DNA of 64,000 bases from Sphaerolaimus hirsutus. Lineage: Eukaryota; Nematoda; Chromadorea; Monhysterida; Sphaerolaimidae. The notes beneath the pieces were generated by a model. The model was given only the letters and a program-made list of their open reading frames with translations. It was not told the DNA's origin and searched no databases. The position numbers and the translations under genes were made by a program. Of this stretch, positions 34,126-46,153 are shown piece after piece; the stretch's first letter is position 1; every line of letters begins with the position of its first letter. Where the stretch lies: the NCBI GenBank assembly GCA_964036195.1, contig OZ038457.1, positions 4,808,635 through 4,872,634 on the forward strand. The letters are read 5' to 3'.

Positions 34126-35412
34126 CGTTATGCTGTAAACGCCCCTTATTATGTAAATAAATAATTGTATAGCAACTCGTCCTCACAACTGCGGAACAGC
34201 CGAGAAAATCACTTCAAACGAATATGTGAACAGCAGTATTCAATAATGAAATGACTAGGTAGTGATATTAAATCTCTAAGTAGCACACTGAATATCAAAC
34301 AATCTTGTAGTGACTAATAAGCAAAAAATTTAAATAATTTTATCAATTCAAGCGAAACTTCCTATTTACATGGGTTAGTTGCCATTGTAAACAACACTTC
34401 TGCACTGTGCAGTTAGGAAAATGCAAGTTTTAACTTCAAAAGTATTTATAGGATGTCATTTGACTAGGTATGTTATAAGATGACACAAGAATTATAAGTA
34501 CAAATGAAAGGATCACCCTCAAAAACAGAGAACAGTGCATTCTATAAATGAATGCAAATTTTCTATTCAAGTTATCAGATGTTTCATTCAAACATTCTTA
34601 GTGTCAGATGACACTAAATACACTGTGATAGAATAGAAATACTTGGTTCATTCGAAATTTCATGGGATATCTGGTTTTTGATTAGGTAGGTCATAACTTA
34701 TTTCCCACTGATAGGTAGGTATATTTAAAGATTCCATGTTTTATAAAGAAAATTATTGTTTGTAGCATTGAAGGACTTCCTCAGTCTGTTGCCGAATGGA
34801 TGCCACACAAGTAAATAATAAATAATGATGTGCAAATTTTTATCAGAATGTGCAATTTTCGTGTGTGCTTTCTGTATCAGCAATGTGCGAAATTACTATG
34901 TTGAGCAAATTTGCACTCAATGGAATTCTCGTTTCACAATTGTTTGTGACATAAATACCTATTTTTCAAATGTCTAAAAACCGCCTAGCCTCTTAGTATG
35001 CCATAAATGTGAATTCAGCTAGTGATGATCATCAAATTTTTCATCAAATACAAATTCATCTGGCAATAAATGCGGGCACTTCGAAAATGGAATCATCGGA
35101 TCATGGCTCTTTCCACAACAAAGCGTCCTACACAGTGTGCACAAATGTTCCAGTCCCATTTATTTTAGAACAACTCAAGTATCTAGTTCGTGAAATACAT
35201 GTTTTTAAATAAATAAATAAATTTATATTTATACAAAGACTGCAACAGTCATTCCACATTTTTCTAAATATAATCGATGGCTTTGGAAGCAGCGTATTAC
35301 ATGCGCATCGTATTTAAAATACCGTATTCGGACACATTATTTCACTCCTGCTACCTATTTATATTTAACAGAAACATAGAACCTATTTACATTTCATTCT
35401 CATTCATTGTGC
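34126..35412. other. No gene recognised
   Basis: AT-rich sequence with only short open frames. The 67-codon frame at 35009 has no supporting signals. Confidence 0.4.
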
Positions 35413-35632
35413 CTACACACACTAGTTTTCACCGTGACTTCGTGTGAAAACTGAAATTTTTTCAAATGCAAATTAATGAACACGGTTGAATGATTTAATT
35501 TAAATTAAAGAAAGTTAAAGTTTGAAAATTTGTAAACTAAAACAGATATAGCATACGATAAGAGTAGGCTGGATGTGGCCATGTGGCCATTTCAGTTTTC
35601 ACATCAGTCACGGTGAAAACTAGTGTGTGTAG
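35413..35632. mobile_element. MITE CTACACACACTAG...CTAGTGTGTGTAG
   Basis: The ends CTACACACACTAGTTTTCAC and GTGAAAACTAGTGTGTGTAG are exact complements, and complementarity continues inside (ACCGTGAC/GTCACGGT). 220 bp, no coding potential. The target duplication is not clear. Confidence 0.7.
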
Positions 35633-36008
35633 GGCCATTACGTTCGTTCATTGTTCACCTTCAAAAAATCTTCTTCACAATGACTTCCAGATTTTTCCCC
35701 GACGGATTTCAAATTTAACTCAACCTTTCTTCCGCATGCTTTGCATGGAATTCTTACCATATTTTAATGAATAAAGTGACGCCATAAATTCTGAGCTAAT
35801 TTTTGCCATGGTAGAAGCAAACTTTTGTAAAAAAAACATGAATGCTTTTTTTATTCAGATTTTACCATGGCAAATTTCGACTCAAACCGCGCAGTCGCTA
35901 GACATATATGAATACAAGTGTGCAGTTGCAGGCAATTTCGTAGGCTTGTGGAATATTTATTTTAATTTCCGCTGTCTTGCTTTCGGGCACAATGTATTGC
36001 AAAATATA

Positions 36009-36275
36009 TACCGTATTTCCTCGAATTAACCCCCCGGGGGTTTATTTTTCAGAGTGACAATTTTGAGAGAAAAACGTGAAAAATGCAACAATAACCACCA
36101 TTTATAAGTTTTTACAGCCTTTTATAAGGATGTAGATGGTATAAACGATGTTCTAACGTAACACAGTAAGTGTTTTGAACGTCTGTTATGCATTTCCCGG
36201 ACCACAAATTCATAGTGCCCATTTTGAGGGGGGGGGGGTATTTCGAGGGGGGGGGGTATTTCGAGGAAATACGGT
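36009..36275. mobile_element. Complete ACCGTATTTCC-family element
   Basis: It starts TACCGTATTTCCTCGAATTA and ends ATTTCGAGGAAATACGGTA, with C-runs and G-runs inside each end. The left part matches the fragment at 6480-6720. Related elements: 18024, 43676, 51844. Confidence 0.65.
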
Positions 36276-36396
36276 ACTATAATTTAATCAAAAAGTGTAA
36301 AATCTTTGATCAGGTTAATTAGTCTGCTCTAAACAATGTCCAATAATGTCCATTAGTCTCAATAATTGAAATTTAGCTCCACCGATCCTCGGTGTA

Positions 36397-37011
36397 CCCC
36401 GGTCATAGGTGAAATCGCTGGTAGAGAATTTAGGGGGGTCGGCCCCCGAGCACGTGTGCTTATATCTCGGAAACCGCTTGGCGAAAATTGTTGATTTTTC
36501 TATATAATATAGTTTCAGGTCGGGGGTCTCTCAGATTTCGACGAAATTCTTCTACGACCGCCCTGGCCGGAGATAGGGTGGCTCTATAAAAATGTACTTT
36601 TTGCGATTTTTTTGGGCGTCGCCCAGAACATGCAAACTTTGCACGTTAATCTTTGCACGTTATCTTGGCTATTTCTAGGCTGATTTGGACCGTTCAAAAC
36701 TTAAAATGATCGATACAACCTGTAGATTCCGTTTTTATGGTCTATATTCCTCATATCGATTTGACGCGGTTTTTCAACACGGAAAATAAACTTTTCTAAA
36801 CGTGCTATCAACTACTTTAGACAACGATAATTCATATAAAACAAAAATGAGTTCAATATCTCTTTCCAATCAAAAGTTATAAAGCTTTGAACTTTTTCCT
36901 CCCATCCACATAAATAACTGCATGAAGAAAAATGCATGCAACTTCAAAACTCCGTGCTCGGGGGCGGACCCCCCTAAATTCTCTACCAGCGATTTCACCT
37001 ACGACCCCGGT
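36397..37011. mobile_element. Inverted-repeat element with roughly 60-bp ends
   Basis: ATAGGTGAAATCGCTGGTAG...GTCGGCCCCCGAGCACG at left is matched by CGTGCTCGGGGGCGGAC...CTACCAGCGATTTCACCTA at right, with a few mismatches. The 490-bp interior is non-repetitive without a long ORF. Edges are approximate. Confidence 0.7.
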
Positions 37012-37273
37012 TCCAGTATTTCTTATGTATCCAATTTCTTCAATAAATATCATCGTGAAATAAGTGAGCGCAAGGCGAAAAAAACGCTGCTGATTAATGC
37101 GTTTCCAACAAATAAATATTCAAAAGATATCCATCAACCGTAGCAGTGCGATGTTAGGTGGGCGTGCGTGCGTCACGGCACCGTGCAATGCGCTTTGGGT
37201 GCGTGCTGCCAAGCCGGGGGTGGGTGTTTGGGTGCAAGCCGCGCCGCCATGCGCCGCCCCGCCGCGCCACGGG

Positions 37274-37822
37274 TCACAGCTGCTCGAACACTGGATCGTG
37301 CCGCGCGGCGCCCAGCGGCGCGGCGGCGGCCTCCTGCGCGAACGTGTAGTCGTCGTCATCCTCGCCGCCGCTGGTGGTCGCGTCCACGGACGGCGTCATG
37401 GCCAGCCGGTCGAACTCTGCGTTCGCCTGGGCGCACGAGGTCGCCAGCAGCTCCACGGGCGCGTAGCAGTGCGGCGGCGCGCGCAGGTAGTCCGTGCCGA
37501 AGCCGCCCTCGCCGCCGCAGCCGGCCGCCGCCGGCGCCATGGGCGCGCTCAGGTCGAAGAACGAGTGGCCGAGCGACAGCGACGCCTCGGTCGACGAGTA
37601 GTACTGGGTGCCGACGCCCATGTGCGGCGAGTGGGCCGGCCCGCCCGCCAGGTGGTAGTCTGCGTGCTGCAGCAGCTGCGGCCGGTCGTCGCGCAGTCGG
37701 TCCACGCCGCGGCGGCGCGCGTTCATGAAGAAGTTGGCCACGGTGGTCAGGTCGAGGCCGAGCTGCGCCGCGATGGCCTGCTGCACGTCGCGCGACGGCC
37801 GCTTGGTCTCCTTGAAGATGGC
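37274..37822 (-). CDS. onecut: ONECUT alternative terminal exon B (second homeobox)
   Basis: This exon opens on the minus strand directly after ...CTCACAG at 37822 in phase 0 and runs 182 codons to a stop at 37274. It starts AIFKETKRPSRDVQQAIAAQ and contains the recognition helix [13 protein letters not shown] with the Phe48/Met50 pair typical of ONECUT homeodomains. The C-terminal tail is Gly/Ala-rich, with an acidic patch (GGEDDDDYTFAQ) and ends FEQL. It has no upstream cut-domain exons of its own. It can splice to the same donor (41293) as exon A, with identical phase and residue junction, so it looks like a mutually exclusive last exon giving a 659-residue isoform. It has diverged more from the consensus than exon A (GVDRLRDD in place of SLDKW). 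It could also be a retained but unused duplicate. Confidence 0.75.
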   Translation of the reverse strand, partial: AIFKETKRPSRDVQQAIAAQLGLDLTTVANFFMNARRRGVDRLRDDRPQLLQHADYHLAGGPAHSPHMGVGTQYYSSTEASLSLGHSFFDLSAPMAPAAAGCGGEGGFGTDYLRAPPHCYAPVELLATSCAQANAEFDRLAMTPSVDATTSGGEDDDDYTFAQEAAAAPLGAARHDPVFEQL

Positions 37823-39971
37823 CTGTGAGCGGGTGTCGCTGTGTTCACCCATGGGCATGAGCCGGTCGCCAGTTAAGTGACGCTCTTGACAATGCTGTCG
37901 ATTGAGAGCGCTGCGTGCAAAGCTACGGCTGCGAGTTGCGCCGATCTATTGACATGCACGGATACATTCACGAGTCGGCGATATCTACGCATGTGCATAC
38001 TTATTTTACTTTGTCCTCTCCAGAAAATCTCAAACGGTTGTCGCTGTGCTTTTTTAGACGTGAAATTTATCGCTCGTTTTTATTTCCATGCAAAACTCAT
38101 AGCTGAAAACCTCATCTACAAGTCACTGGCATTCTATACATAAACATGATGTGTTTCAATATGTATTTATTTCCGGGGCGGACCAAGTATACAAATATGT
38201 ATGTTCAACTCAAGAGTACTGCGCTCATGCATTGCGCTCCATGGATAAGGGACATATGGCACAAACAGCACTAGCCACATTCTACACAACTAGGTAAATA
38301 TATATATACCTAGTCTACTGAATGCATGAATTGCACTGAAAACTACCATATCCATGTGAATAGTGACTTAAAAGCTAGAATCCCCATTGGATTATTTAGG
38401 ATTTTTGTTGATCAAGATATGGTAACATTCTGCGCTAAGCATGCGATCAGCTCAGTATGTACATTCAAGTATATGTATGTATTTATGTATTTACATAAAT
38501 ACCAAAGTATAACACAAATTTTGGGTCACATTTTGCTCTCGCTTTACCACACGAAGAAAGTGATCGCAAATTGTTTCAGGCAATAATCCACCAGGACGAT
38601 GGTAAAATCTGCGAAAAGCTATTATAATTTTTATCTCTTTCAGAAATGAATTTCCTTGTCTAAATGGCAATTTTTACAAAAAAAATACCTATTTTTGATG
38701 TCAAACTGCAGATCAACATAAATATACCAGTTAAAATGGTGTCAGCCATAAGCAAAATACGACACAAAATTTCGTTTGAATCTAGATGCCACATGCGCGC
38801 TGCTGCAAATATACACAGCAAAAAATGGGTGTGTGGATGCGCGGTGAAGCGTCAGGAAGTGTCTTCACGCCGACGCTTCCCGACGCTTCACCAAACATGC
38901 CGGCGCTTCCACACACATCACGAAAATATGCGTGAAGGCACTTCACGCTTTCTTATATGGCGCTCCCATACACATGTATACGTACAGGAAGCGTGTGGAA
39001 GCGCCAGCGCCGTGAAGTGTCTTCCACATTTTGGATGCGCGTGAAGCGCGCGGTGAAGCTAGGTGAAGCGTGTGGAAGCTAGGTGAAGACACTTCACCAA
39101 GATTTTCGTGATGTTGGTGGAAGCGTGCGGAAGCGTGTGGAAGCGCGCCGCTTCACGCGCATCCAGGCCGCTTCCACACGCTTCACGGATCCATTTTCTG
39201 CTGTGATATGTATTTGGGTTTTGAAATTAGCAGATACGTTGGGAATGGCTGTCGCAATCTATCTATGACACGCTATACTTCCTCGAAATACAAAACGAGT
39301 TTAGCGGATAAAACCTGAATAAAAGAATTGCACTTGTATAGGAAACTTCGAAGGGCTCCCCATTTCGAACACGGGATCCATTGAGTGGATTTAAATAAAT
39401 AAAATCGGCTAAAAAGGCTGTGGTTACGTAAATACACGAGATTGGTGCCACAAATCGGTCATATAAATACAAAGTAAACGTAAGGTGACACGTGGAAAGC
39501 AGCACCAACAATACCTCATTAGGTGCCAATTCCACACCCTGTCACGTGGCGAGTAAGTAAAACGGGTAGATTCAAGAAAATGTTGTATATTGTATTGAAT
39601 GTAAAATGTCAACCATAAAATTTTGGACGTAGTAGTCGGGATTGCTGTATTAAATTGAATGTTTCTCTTCTGAAAAACATTGACATCATATTTTTACTTT
39701 TAAAATACCAATGTTTCACTTCAAAATACTTGCGAAATATTTGACAATATTGTAAAAAAAATCGTATTTTTTTGCCGTCCATTATATTTCATCCCAATAA
39801 TTTGTCAACCACGCGATCAGGGTGCGGAACCGGCCCCAACATCCCCCTAGGTAATCCCTCCCCAAATCTGAGACCTTCACTGATAAAAAACTCGTGACAC
39901 GCCCACAAGTGACTAGAGCGATCGTAGACTAACAGTTACTGTGGCCCAGCGCAAACCAGCATTTCAGGTGA
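37823..39971. other. Non-coding sequence between the two homeobox exons
   Basis: AT-rich, with the GAAGCG-array element at 38812-39207. If exon A uses a poly(A) site, its 3' UTR lies in the right part. No exons were recognised. Confidence 0.5.
38812..39207. mobile_element. GAAGCGTGTGG-array element, copy 2
   Basis: Ends ACACAGCAAAAAATGGGTGT and ATCCATTTTCTGCTGTG enclose tandem GGAAGCGTGTGGAAGCG-type units in both orientations. It lies between the two ONECUT homeobox exons. Same family as 25019-25368. Confidence 0.65.
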
Positions 39972-42900
39972 TCACAGCTTGGAAGAGACTGCCGCTTGCG
40001 GCTCGGCCGCCTGCCGCTTCGAGTGGTTGCGCAGACGCATCTTGTTCCCGCCTACCGGAAGTTTGGGCGCCGGCTCCGGTTCCGGTTCCGGTTCCGGTTG
40101 CGGCTCCGCTTCTGGCTGCGGAGACTCCGGCGCCGGCTGCGAGTCCTGCTGCGGAGACTCCGGCGGCGCGCTCACCGGCGCCGGCGCGGTCACGGTCACC
40201 GGCGGCGGGGGCGGCGCCACCGGCGGCAAGGGCGCGCCGCCGCCGCTGCAACCGACTGCGGCGGGCGCGCTGCACGTGTCGTCCACGTCGACCAGGTGGT
40301 CGGCCTCGTCCAGGCCGGCGTCGCTCAGCCCGTCCTCCTCCAGCTCGTACTTGAGCAGGACGCCGTCGTCGTCGACGTTCAGCTCGCCCACGTGCAGCTG
40401 GGCGGACGAGGCGACGCTGCTGGTGCCGCGCCGCTGCCGGCCGCCGCACTGCGCGCTGGTCGACGCGGCAGATTGGTCGGCGTCGCCGCTGAGCCACTTG
40501 TCGAGCGACCGGCGCCGGGCGTTCATGAAGAAGTTGGACACGGTGCCCTGGCTGAGGCCGAGCTGGTTGGCGATCGTCTGCTGCATCTCCTTGGATGGGC
40601 GCTTGGTCTCGCGGAAAATCGCCTGACCGAGGTGGATTTGGGTCGGTTTGTGCGTGGGCGCTGCACCGCGGCGACAATGGCGCCGCTGTGGCGCGAGCTT
40701 TGGGTGGTGTTCCGCAGTATAATGAAACCACTTTGTCGCAGCTGCACGGTGCCCCAGCGCCACAGCGGCGCCATTGTTGCGTTGCGTCACACTCGAACCT
40801 GTCTAAACATCTAACACAGCCTAGCCTTTAGCCTACCGGACATATTCGAATACTCCTGTTCGTTACCGCTCTAACTATGTTGAAAAAAGGTACTCGATAT
40901 TGATTTCGAATGACAACAGAAACGTCGGATAGCCAAACGCAATATAACGGGGCGAACTGAGGCTTCTGCAAGAACACACGCACACGTCAAAAGTTCTGTA
41001 GATTTATTTTGGCGTTTGCACGCAGGCCCAAATCCCTTTGAACGACGCACTGCATACTGGGGCAAAATTTGATTGGTTTGAGACGCGTTTTCGGCAGCAT
41101 TTTAACTGTATTTTTTGCAAATCTAAAAATGTATCTACGCTGCTATAACTATTCTCAACGTTGTTCCGATTGCCAGCAGCGCGGGCAATCGAAAAACAAT
41201 TGAATCGTGCAGTCTCCAATTTCTCCGCCAAAAATTCCACATCTCACCATTCAAAAATTCCACCCCAAATATTGCCAGAAATCCACACCTACCTGCAAGG
41301 TGCGCCGTTGCAAGTCGGTGAACACCAATCTAGGCTTTTTGGGCGCGCCGCCCACCGACCCGCCGTTGGTGCCGCCGACGCTGACGCAGGTCATGGCCGC
41401 CGTGGCGGCGATGCCGGGGTCGCCGAGGACGTAGCCGCCCGACACCGGCGGCACGTGCTGCTCTTCTTTGCGCTTGCATGCTGCGGGCGGTGGCGATTTG
41501 TTTTTCGTTTTGTTTGTTTTTTCGTTGTGAGAAGTTGGTTAATACTGGGCTTTTGTGAAGTGAATTCTGTGTTTGACGCTTTCAGTGACTGATTGCGGTG
41601 AAGTTGCTTTATTTCTATGATTATGATTATGATTATGATTTTTACAATCATATGTACCTAAATATGTAAAGTATGCATGTATTTATATGTAATACACGGT
41701 AATACCTACATCTATTCATCTACTAATTTTATAAATTGTTTCATCATTCCCGTCTCCCAACTTATCACATATCCACAATCAGCTTCTGGCACTCATCCAA
41801 GTTTCAGTTACCCCCTCATTACATAAATAGTTTTATCACGCGAGCTCAGCGACCGCGGCGCCGCGCCAAATTTCAAACTACAGTAATCACGTTGACAATT
41901 GGCTGGCAAGAGTGCAACCGCCAAAGTTGAGTGCTAATACGATTTTGTCACCGAAATAGTCGCGCCCATCGGGAAATTGTATTTTATTTGTCCACCGCGC
42001 ACTGATCTTTCGAAGTTTGTCGTCGCGAAATGCTATTATTTAGTTTGGTGCCGGGCTTAAATTCGATTGAAATCAGTCGCGGCGGCGCGGAAATGCCAGA
42101 GTTTCTGTTGCCGGCGAGACAAATCACATTTTCGCTCGGATTTACAATCTAATTTGCGGCCGCGTGCAATGTCATTGCAAATAGCTGTTGTAATTGTAAT
42201 CGTAATCGTTCTATGCTTCTTACGTTGCGTGACGTTCGGAAATTTTGAGACATTTTACGGCAAAGTTCTGGTTACTATGTTTATGTGTAATTGTGTAGTT
42301 GAAGAGAGTCCATGCCAAAAACAAAATTTTTAGAATTTAAATACTTTAAAATGAATTTTTTAATGTGTTTTTAGAAATAGGTTTTTCGAATCAAATTCTG
42401 AAACAATTTGGGTGAAAAATACTCTAAAGATTTTAGTTTTCCACAAGGTTTGCCTGAATTAGGTATAATACGCCGGTCACTAACCAATCTGTACGCGTGG
42501 TTCACTTTGGGTGTGTGCCCACGACAACTAATGCACGCAAATATACTAAAACAAAAAAAACGTTTGCTATTGCTAAGGCGTTCTAACAACAACGATTTTT
42601 TTGAGTTTGATGCCTTAATTAGGGGAGGGGTGTGTATTAAACTTCCCAACTACCATAATCCCCCAAATAACAAACCAGCCAATCTCAGTGCAGACATGCG
42701 TTGATACTCGGGTTCCTGCAACCACTTGTACATGCGCCTGAATGTCTCCCTGCCCGATTTGAGCTTGGACCAGGGCTTGGGGTTGCGCAGCAGATCGGAC
42801 AGGGTGCCCTGCGAACGGCACAGTACCCGCTGGGCGAAGATCGCCTGTGTGGGGGGGGGTGTGAAGTGTGTATTGATGAGAGGGCATAAGTGATGGAATG

Positions 42901-45900
42901 TGATCACTGGTGAGAAAGTGACAAGTAAATTTTAAAGTGTCAAGTGTTTTGGTTTACGATTTAACCTAAGTCTAATTGCTAAAATATTTACTTAACTAAT
43001 CACGCCACTTTGCCCATCATGTACCACTCCTCTTGTAGTTGCGACATAACTATTTGTGTAAATAGCGAAATGACGCCATGAAATGTTTTTTCTCGATTTT
43101 TTATTTTTTCCAAGTTTTCGACCTACCTACATATTTGTAAACACAAACAATCACATCAATATTCCTTTGTCTATTTTAAGCGAATTCCTGTTGTATTTTG
43201 ATAGATATTCGCAACTTGTTGCGCCCCGTGAAATACCAGAATTCTGCCATATTCTGCCAGAAAAATACCTAGAAAGGTAGTCACCAAACACTTAAACTAC
43301 CTGCGGAATGGAATAGCGCTTCAACTCTGCGGATATCCTGTGCGCGAGCTCCTTGGTGTCGAGCTGGTCGCAGTCCTCGTCGTGGCTGTCGTCGGCCGCG
43401 TCGCCGGTGCCCGAGTGCTGCGACGAGCCGCACGCCGCCGCCGAGCCGCACGCGGACGCGCCCCCGCATAGGGCGTCTGTGCGGGCGACTGGGTTAACGT
43501 GGGTATAAACTCTACGGATGGCACAAGTTACAATGTAATCTACGATGTCCCATCTGATTAAATGAACAGATATAAAAAGATTTCTCATCACATCACATCA
43601 CTCACACTTTGGGGGAATTTATTGCACAATTGATCATGTATACTAATTCAACAAAATATGGTAGCAGTCATTATATACCCTAAATCCTCGAATAAGACCC
43701 CAGGGGAGTTATTTTTTCCTCAGACGTTTTGGAGGGGGAGTTATTCAAGGATGGGAGTTATTCGAGGGGGGAGTTATTTTTTTTCCTCACAAAACATGGA
43801 CTTTATTCATTGCATGGATGGAGTCTGTAACTCATGTGATTCATATATTGACCTGTCCAACAACAACCAAAAGAGTGTATACATTGCATACACATCATGT
43901 ATCTGCTTTCGCTGCTGTAGTCTCATATTTTTTTTGTATTTTTGTATTGTATTGTTTTCATCCAAAGGGGGGAGTTATTCATGAGGGGGGAGTTATTCGA
44001 GGGGGGGGGGTATTTTTTCCTCGCCTCGCCAACAGGGGGGAGTTATTCAAGGGGGGGTCTTATTCGAGGATTTGCGGTAGTTTTTGTCCACCCAGTATAC
44101 CTAAATAGTCGGCCGACTGCACACATTGCAATGAAGACTACCGTATACCGTCTGAATTATGAACACTTGTTGATTTAATGTCTTCCGCATAGTGCATTGC
44201 TTTCACTGTGATAAAATTTCGCGCAGAATTTGTAACATGACTTTTTTATCAAAATATGGCTAAATTTAAGTTTTCAATCAACGAACCACTGTTAAAAATG
44301 GTAGTTATGTCACGGCACGGGTGTTAGGGGGATACGTACGGGAGAAAATGTCACGCAAGGCGGCTACAATATAATACCCGGTCAGCATTCTATAACTTCT
44401 CTTCAGCACATGTACACGATGCAACCACGCAGGTCACTCGCCTTGTTCCATCCTGCCGTGCTGCCGGAGCTGTGCGTTGTGGTCGCCGTTGAGGCGCGCC
44501 GCCGCCGCCCCGTCCATGGGCTTGCTGTCCGCCGTGGACGTGCACGCAGACGCGCCGCCCAGAGACAGAGACGATTTGGGCGTCGGTCGAGATTTTCTCT
44601 GGGGGGTGTGCGTGGATTTTTTGTGTTGATTTACCTAAGTGTGGATAGAGCTATTGAGTGTCAATCGAAATGAAAAAGATTTATCATTTTGCGTGACATT
44701 TTACAAATTCGTTTGACATTTTGCATTACATTTGACACTTGACATTACACTTTACGGGGTGCGGGCGGACTAGGACTACCCACTGGAAATCAGTTTGTTT
44801 TCAAACGTATTTTTGAGATGCGTATGAAAACCTGAAATCCGTTTTTCCTGAAATAACATTTTCCTTGGTGAATTAAATTTTGCCTTAAATTTAACTTTAA
44901 TTTTTTCTCCAATTTTGGAAATGCGCCAGTAAACAAATAAAAAACAATTTGTAAATTAATAAAAAGTTGACCAACTCTGCTGTGTCTTCTGCTGCTGGTT
45001 GAACTGGCGCCGCCGAGCATCGTTTCAACGCCGTCAACCTGCGGGTGAAAAAAGTCTTATGTCGCCTTGATACATATTGTCGCTCCACACACCAGTTTGC
45101 CAATGAAATCTTGAAACTTTTAGTAAATTCATAAATCATCCGACAGCTAAGAACACATTTGAGTTTACTGAAATGAGTTATTTTTACTCTCTGCCAACAG
45201 TTGTTGATTAACACCTAATTCAGTAAACTCGAAGGACCTCCCAAAGTTAATTGATGAGTTGACCAAATTTTGAGTTTACTGGTATACTCCAGTCACTTTA
45301 CACCCTGCACGCGTGGTTCCCGCTGGATGCGTGCCAACGATTTTCTACGCATGCGATTTTCATAAAATGTTGAAAGAAGTCATCTCTGTTCTAACGTTTT
45401 ACGTTAACGTATTCACAACAATGATTTTTTCATGTTTTATACAAAAATCGCCCGTTTTATCATCATTGGCACGGTTCCAAGGTGAGACGTAAATGAGTGC
45501 GAGGGCAGAGTATCAGGTTCGCCGAGAATAATTAACAAGTATACATAAATCCTACCTATATCCTACCTATATTTTAGTACATAAATGGCTTTACATCAGT
45601 CTCAATCTGTAACACGAACGCCATGAATATCTAGTATACTCGACGGACCGCACGCTATGCATTTATCTGAAGGAACCACTCCATCATGACGTCATTATTA
45701 GAAAAATAAAAATAATTCCAGCAAAAAAAGAAAAAACATTTCGGAAAAACATTTCTCGTTTGTACGCGACTCCGCCTTTTCTTTTTCAAAATATTTTTCT
45801 TTTTGTGAAAGTGCATACATAAGTATCCAGCTCGCGCGTTATCGACCAAGACATCAATAATTTTGGGCGCATACGTTGCGGTCGGCCGAGTATATCTCAA

Positions 45901-46102
45901 TACAAGCAAGTGCACCCACCGAAGGTTTAGCGTCATACTCGTACTTGATGTTGACGTTGTAGGGCGGCACGGTGGTCAGGGCGCCCACGAAGGCGCTGCC
46001 CACGTTGGCCGAATGCGAAGACAAGAAGGGCCCGAAATTGCTGCCCGGACCCGACCCGCCCGACAACCCTGCAGGGTTTTTTGAAATGTTTTGTGTGAAA
46101 GG

Positions 46103-46153
<51 letters not shown>

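Noticed and set aside
37097-37828. 243-codon plus-strand frame
   Set aside because: Antisense shadow of the GC-rich ONECUT homeobox exon B, which encodes the recognisable homeodomain on the minus strand.
39979-40814. Several 215-272-codon plus-strand frames, Arg- or Ser-rich
   Set aside because: Antisense to homeobox exon A; low-complexity composition from GC-rich codons.
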